The notes beneath the pieces are model-generated. The model was not told the origin of the DNA. It saw only the letters and a program-made list of their open reading frames with translations, and ran no database searches. The position numbers were made by a program, and so were the translations under genes. From contig JAIVFH010000296.1 of assembly GCA_025765595.1 (NCBI GenBank), positions 1 through 31,622 on the forward strand: a stretch of DNA of 31,622 nt. Reading direction: 5' to 3'. Source of the DNA: Obelidium mucronatum. Taxonomy: Eukaryota > Chytridiomycota > Chytridiomycetes > Chytridiales > Chytriomycetaceae. This document shows positions 29,770-31,622 of this stretch, piece by piece (the stretch's first letter is position 1; the number at the start of each line of letters is the position of its first letter).

Positions 29770-31622
29770 ATGGGACCAAAGAAGAAGAAGGTTGATCTTC
29801 GCGGGTTTGCAACGGCGTCGGTAGTCCGACCGCCGAAAGCAGCAACGCCGCCGCCTCCACCGCAAGCGAACGTCGATGTCGCTGTTGCTGCTTCTTTGGA
29901 TGCGCCAGTCAAAGTCAAAGTTCAAGTCGAGATCAAAGAAGCCGAAGCCGACGCAGCGCCCGACACGCCGACGCACAACGACTCTTTGCGACGCTGGCGC
30001 CGCGCGCCGCCGCCGATGCGCTGCAGCTGGCCGCCGCTGCCGCCGCGGCGTCGGCCGCCGACGCGTCGCTCGCCGCCTTTTCGATCTCCGCCGCCGCCGA
30101 GCGCCGCCTGCTTGCGTTCGCGCGCCCACGCCTGCCGCGCGCACCAGCGGCAGAGGCGGCAGAGGCGACGCTGGCGGGCTGCTGCTTGCGTACTTGTCGC
30201 TCGAACGCACGGCTTCAAACAAACCACATTGAACAGGCAATGTCTGCATGTCCCACGCTGCTTCCGATCTGCACCATCTGCTGACTGGGTGCGTTGTTTG
30301 CTCAAACTCGGTGTTTTTAACCTTTCGATAAAGCTCTGCATCAACTTGGATTCCGAAGACTTGCCACCAAAATACACGGACAAGCATTCAATCACAATGG
30401 AAGATGCTTCAGTGTCCGTCGTTCCCGTTCAGGCACCGTCTCGCAACGTTGTGGACACTGACGAAAGAAGCAATGATGTGGAACCTTCAAAAGTTCCGTC
30501 TCCTACAGGACCAAGTGTTGTTCCACGCAACAACTCGTCTTCCTATGATGGGGACTTGAAATCCCGTATTTTGCGTGCGAATTCTCTCATACAAGTAAAA
30601 TTGTGTTCTTTTTTTTTCTCTCTTTTTGTCAAATATCCCTTACTTTTTATTACTTGTTAGTCTGATTCAGAATCGGACTCTGATTCCAAGGAAGAAGAAG
30701 AAAGTCTCTCATCTCTACCTCCGAATGAATTACACGCTCAACTTCAACATCGTATCGACCACTTGAAATCCATTATCGGGAATTTCAAGAATGAAAAACT
30801 TGCCCCCCATCCTATTTATTGTCACAAGTCAAGGAATATTCATCTCGGCTAAAATCTGTAGAATCTCTGCGATTGTTTCAGCCGAGGAAAGCAGAAGTTC
30901 CTATGCGAGATTGATGCAAGCGGCTATAGTGAACACGGGATAAAGAGTTTCGTGGCGTTTTGGATAAGTTGGAGGATTGATGCTGAAGGCGCGACAGGAG
31001 CAGCAGGACAAGGAAGCAAAGAAAAATACCGTCCAAAGTTGATGAGGTTGTTTTGTGGATCTTGTGGACGATGATAATGGCAATGATGATGCTGATGACG
31101 ACTGATGAAGTTGGTTGGGTGCAATGTTTGATCAAGATGAATCAGCGCCACAAACTACGAGCAACGCGTCTACTACCGTAACCCAACTCAAATCTTGTCG
31201 CTCGAAATTCCAAAATCATGGACTGGAAAGACACCACGAGTATCTTCAAGAACAATGTGGAAAACAACTTCAAAAAGGCGCCACCATGAAAATCAAATTT
31301 GACAAGCTACAAGATTCCACGAATTCAAAGTTTAGATGCAATCAAGATTGAAGGCCTATTAACCGGACCATTCCATCTTGAACCTCCGCAGCATATTTAC
31401 ACCAGCTCGCAAAAATCGGGGGAAGATATATTGCCACATTGGCGCTATTTAAACTCTTTGGAAGTAGTTTACCGCTGTATACATCTTTACCGCCGTGCTA
31501 CCGAGATTTGTGGATTTCAATGGCAGAGACTGAAAAAGCCGAAGCTGATGCATTGGTTCAATTTGAAGAGACCGGAAAATCTTTCTGACAAACTTGCTGG
31601 ACAATCAAGTCAAGAACAAAAA
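29770..31622 (+). pseudogene. DHX29: DHX29-like DEAH/RHA RNA helicase, N-terminal region, broken by many indels and cut by the window end
   Basis: DHX29 helps 40S subunits scan structured mRNA. The start MGPKKKKVDLRGFATASVV resembles fungal DHX29 N-termini. Coding-like pieces then appear in changing frames: AAFSISAAAERRLLAFARPRL (30070-30140), LLLAYLSLERT (about 30185), INLDSEDLPPKYTDKHS (30345-30390) and an acidic linker. A clean intron lies at 30595-30660 (CAA|GTAAAA...TTGTTAG). Then come a DSDSDS stretch and a coiled coil (YLLSQVKEYSSRLKSVE) after a slip in the C6 run near 30805. Next: DKEFRGVLDKLED (30940s), GAMFDQDESA (31119), LEIPKSWTGKTPR (31205-31245, a family landmark), YLQEQCGKQLQKG, IEGLLTGPFHLEPPQHIY (31350-31400), YIATLALFKLF (about 31430) and LPPCYRDLWISM (about 31490). 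Helicase motifs lie beyond the window. At least seven shifts are needed, so this is either a decayed gene or poor consensus near a contig end. The order of landmarks supports the assignment. Confidence 0.6.

Noticed and set aside
30060..30140. Third paralogue of the 27520/28394 family, suggested by SAAAERRL
   Set aside because: The surrounding landmarks (RGFATASVV, LAYLSLERT, LDSEDLPPKYTDKHS, SWTGKTP, LPPCYRDLW) fit a DHX29-like helicase; the shared Ala/Arg-rich octamer in GC-rich DNA is probably coincidence.

Overview
The window is nuclear DNA of a eukaryote with a compact, intron-rich genome, most likely an early-diverging fungus (a chytrid-like lineage fits best). The reasons are short GT-AG introns (mostly 48-90 nt), genes packed 50-350 bp apart, a fungal-type spliceosomal GTPase, a Kip3-type kinesin, a secreted GH16 glucanase and fungal-style Ty3/gypsy, copia, Tad-like LINE and DDE transposon relics. 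The taxon is inferred; nothing here proves it.

Positions 1-12,000 are a graveyard of mobile elements. In order they are: two tandem copies of a ~0.4 kb repeat; a small hairpin repeat; a zinc-knuckle dispersed repeat with a second copy at 11.0 kb; a tRNA-like block; a Ty3/gypsy pol (protease-RT-RNase H-integrase) lacking gag and the integrase tail; a 5'-truncated LINE on the minus strand; a second ~98% identical 483-bp gypsy integrase fragment; exon 2 of a PIF/Harbinger-like DDE transposase; and a decayed copia RT.

Positions 12,100-22,500 are intact host genes. Two small tandem paralogues encode an acidic N-terminus and a CCCH-like zinc finger. SNU114/EFTUD2 follows, with 12 exons that I resolved completely; its fifth intron carries a 93-bp higher-order array of GC-rich hairpins. 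Tail-to-tail with it is a kinesin-8 (8 exons, minus strand). Divergent from the kinesin are two small single-pass membrane proteins of unknown function.

Positions 22,600-31,622 hold a cytosolic Xaa-Pro aminopeptidase, a multi-pass membrane protein (minus strand), a GH16 hydrolase, a tandem pair of unknown paralogues sharing a YH / AAERRL signature, and the N-terminal part of a DHX29-like DEAH helicase that runs off the end. The aminopeptidase tail, the membrane protein, the GH16 start and the helicase are all interrupted by small indels, whereas SNU114, the kinesin and the paralogue pair are clean. These lesions therefore cluster, and they may be consensus errors (the window end may be a contig end) or real decay.

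The housekeeping genes act in splicing (SNU114), microtubule dynamics (kinesin-8), peptide turnover (aminopeptidase), cell-wall glucan remodelling (GH16) and translation initiation (DHX29-like). They are ordinary neighbours, not a pathway cluster.
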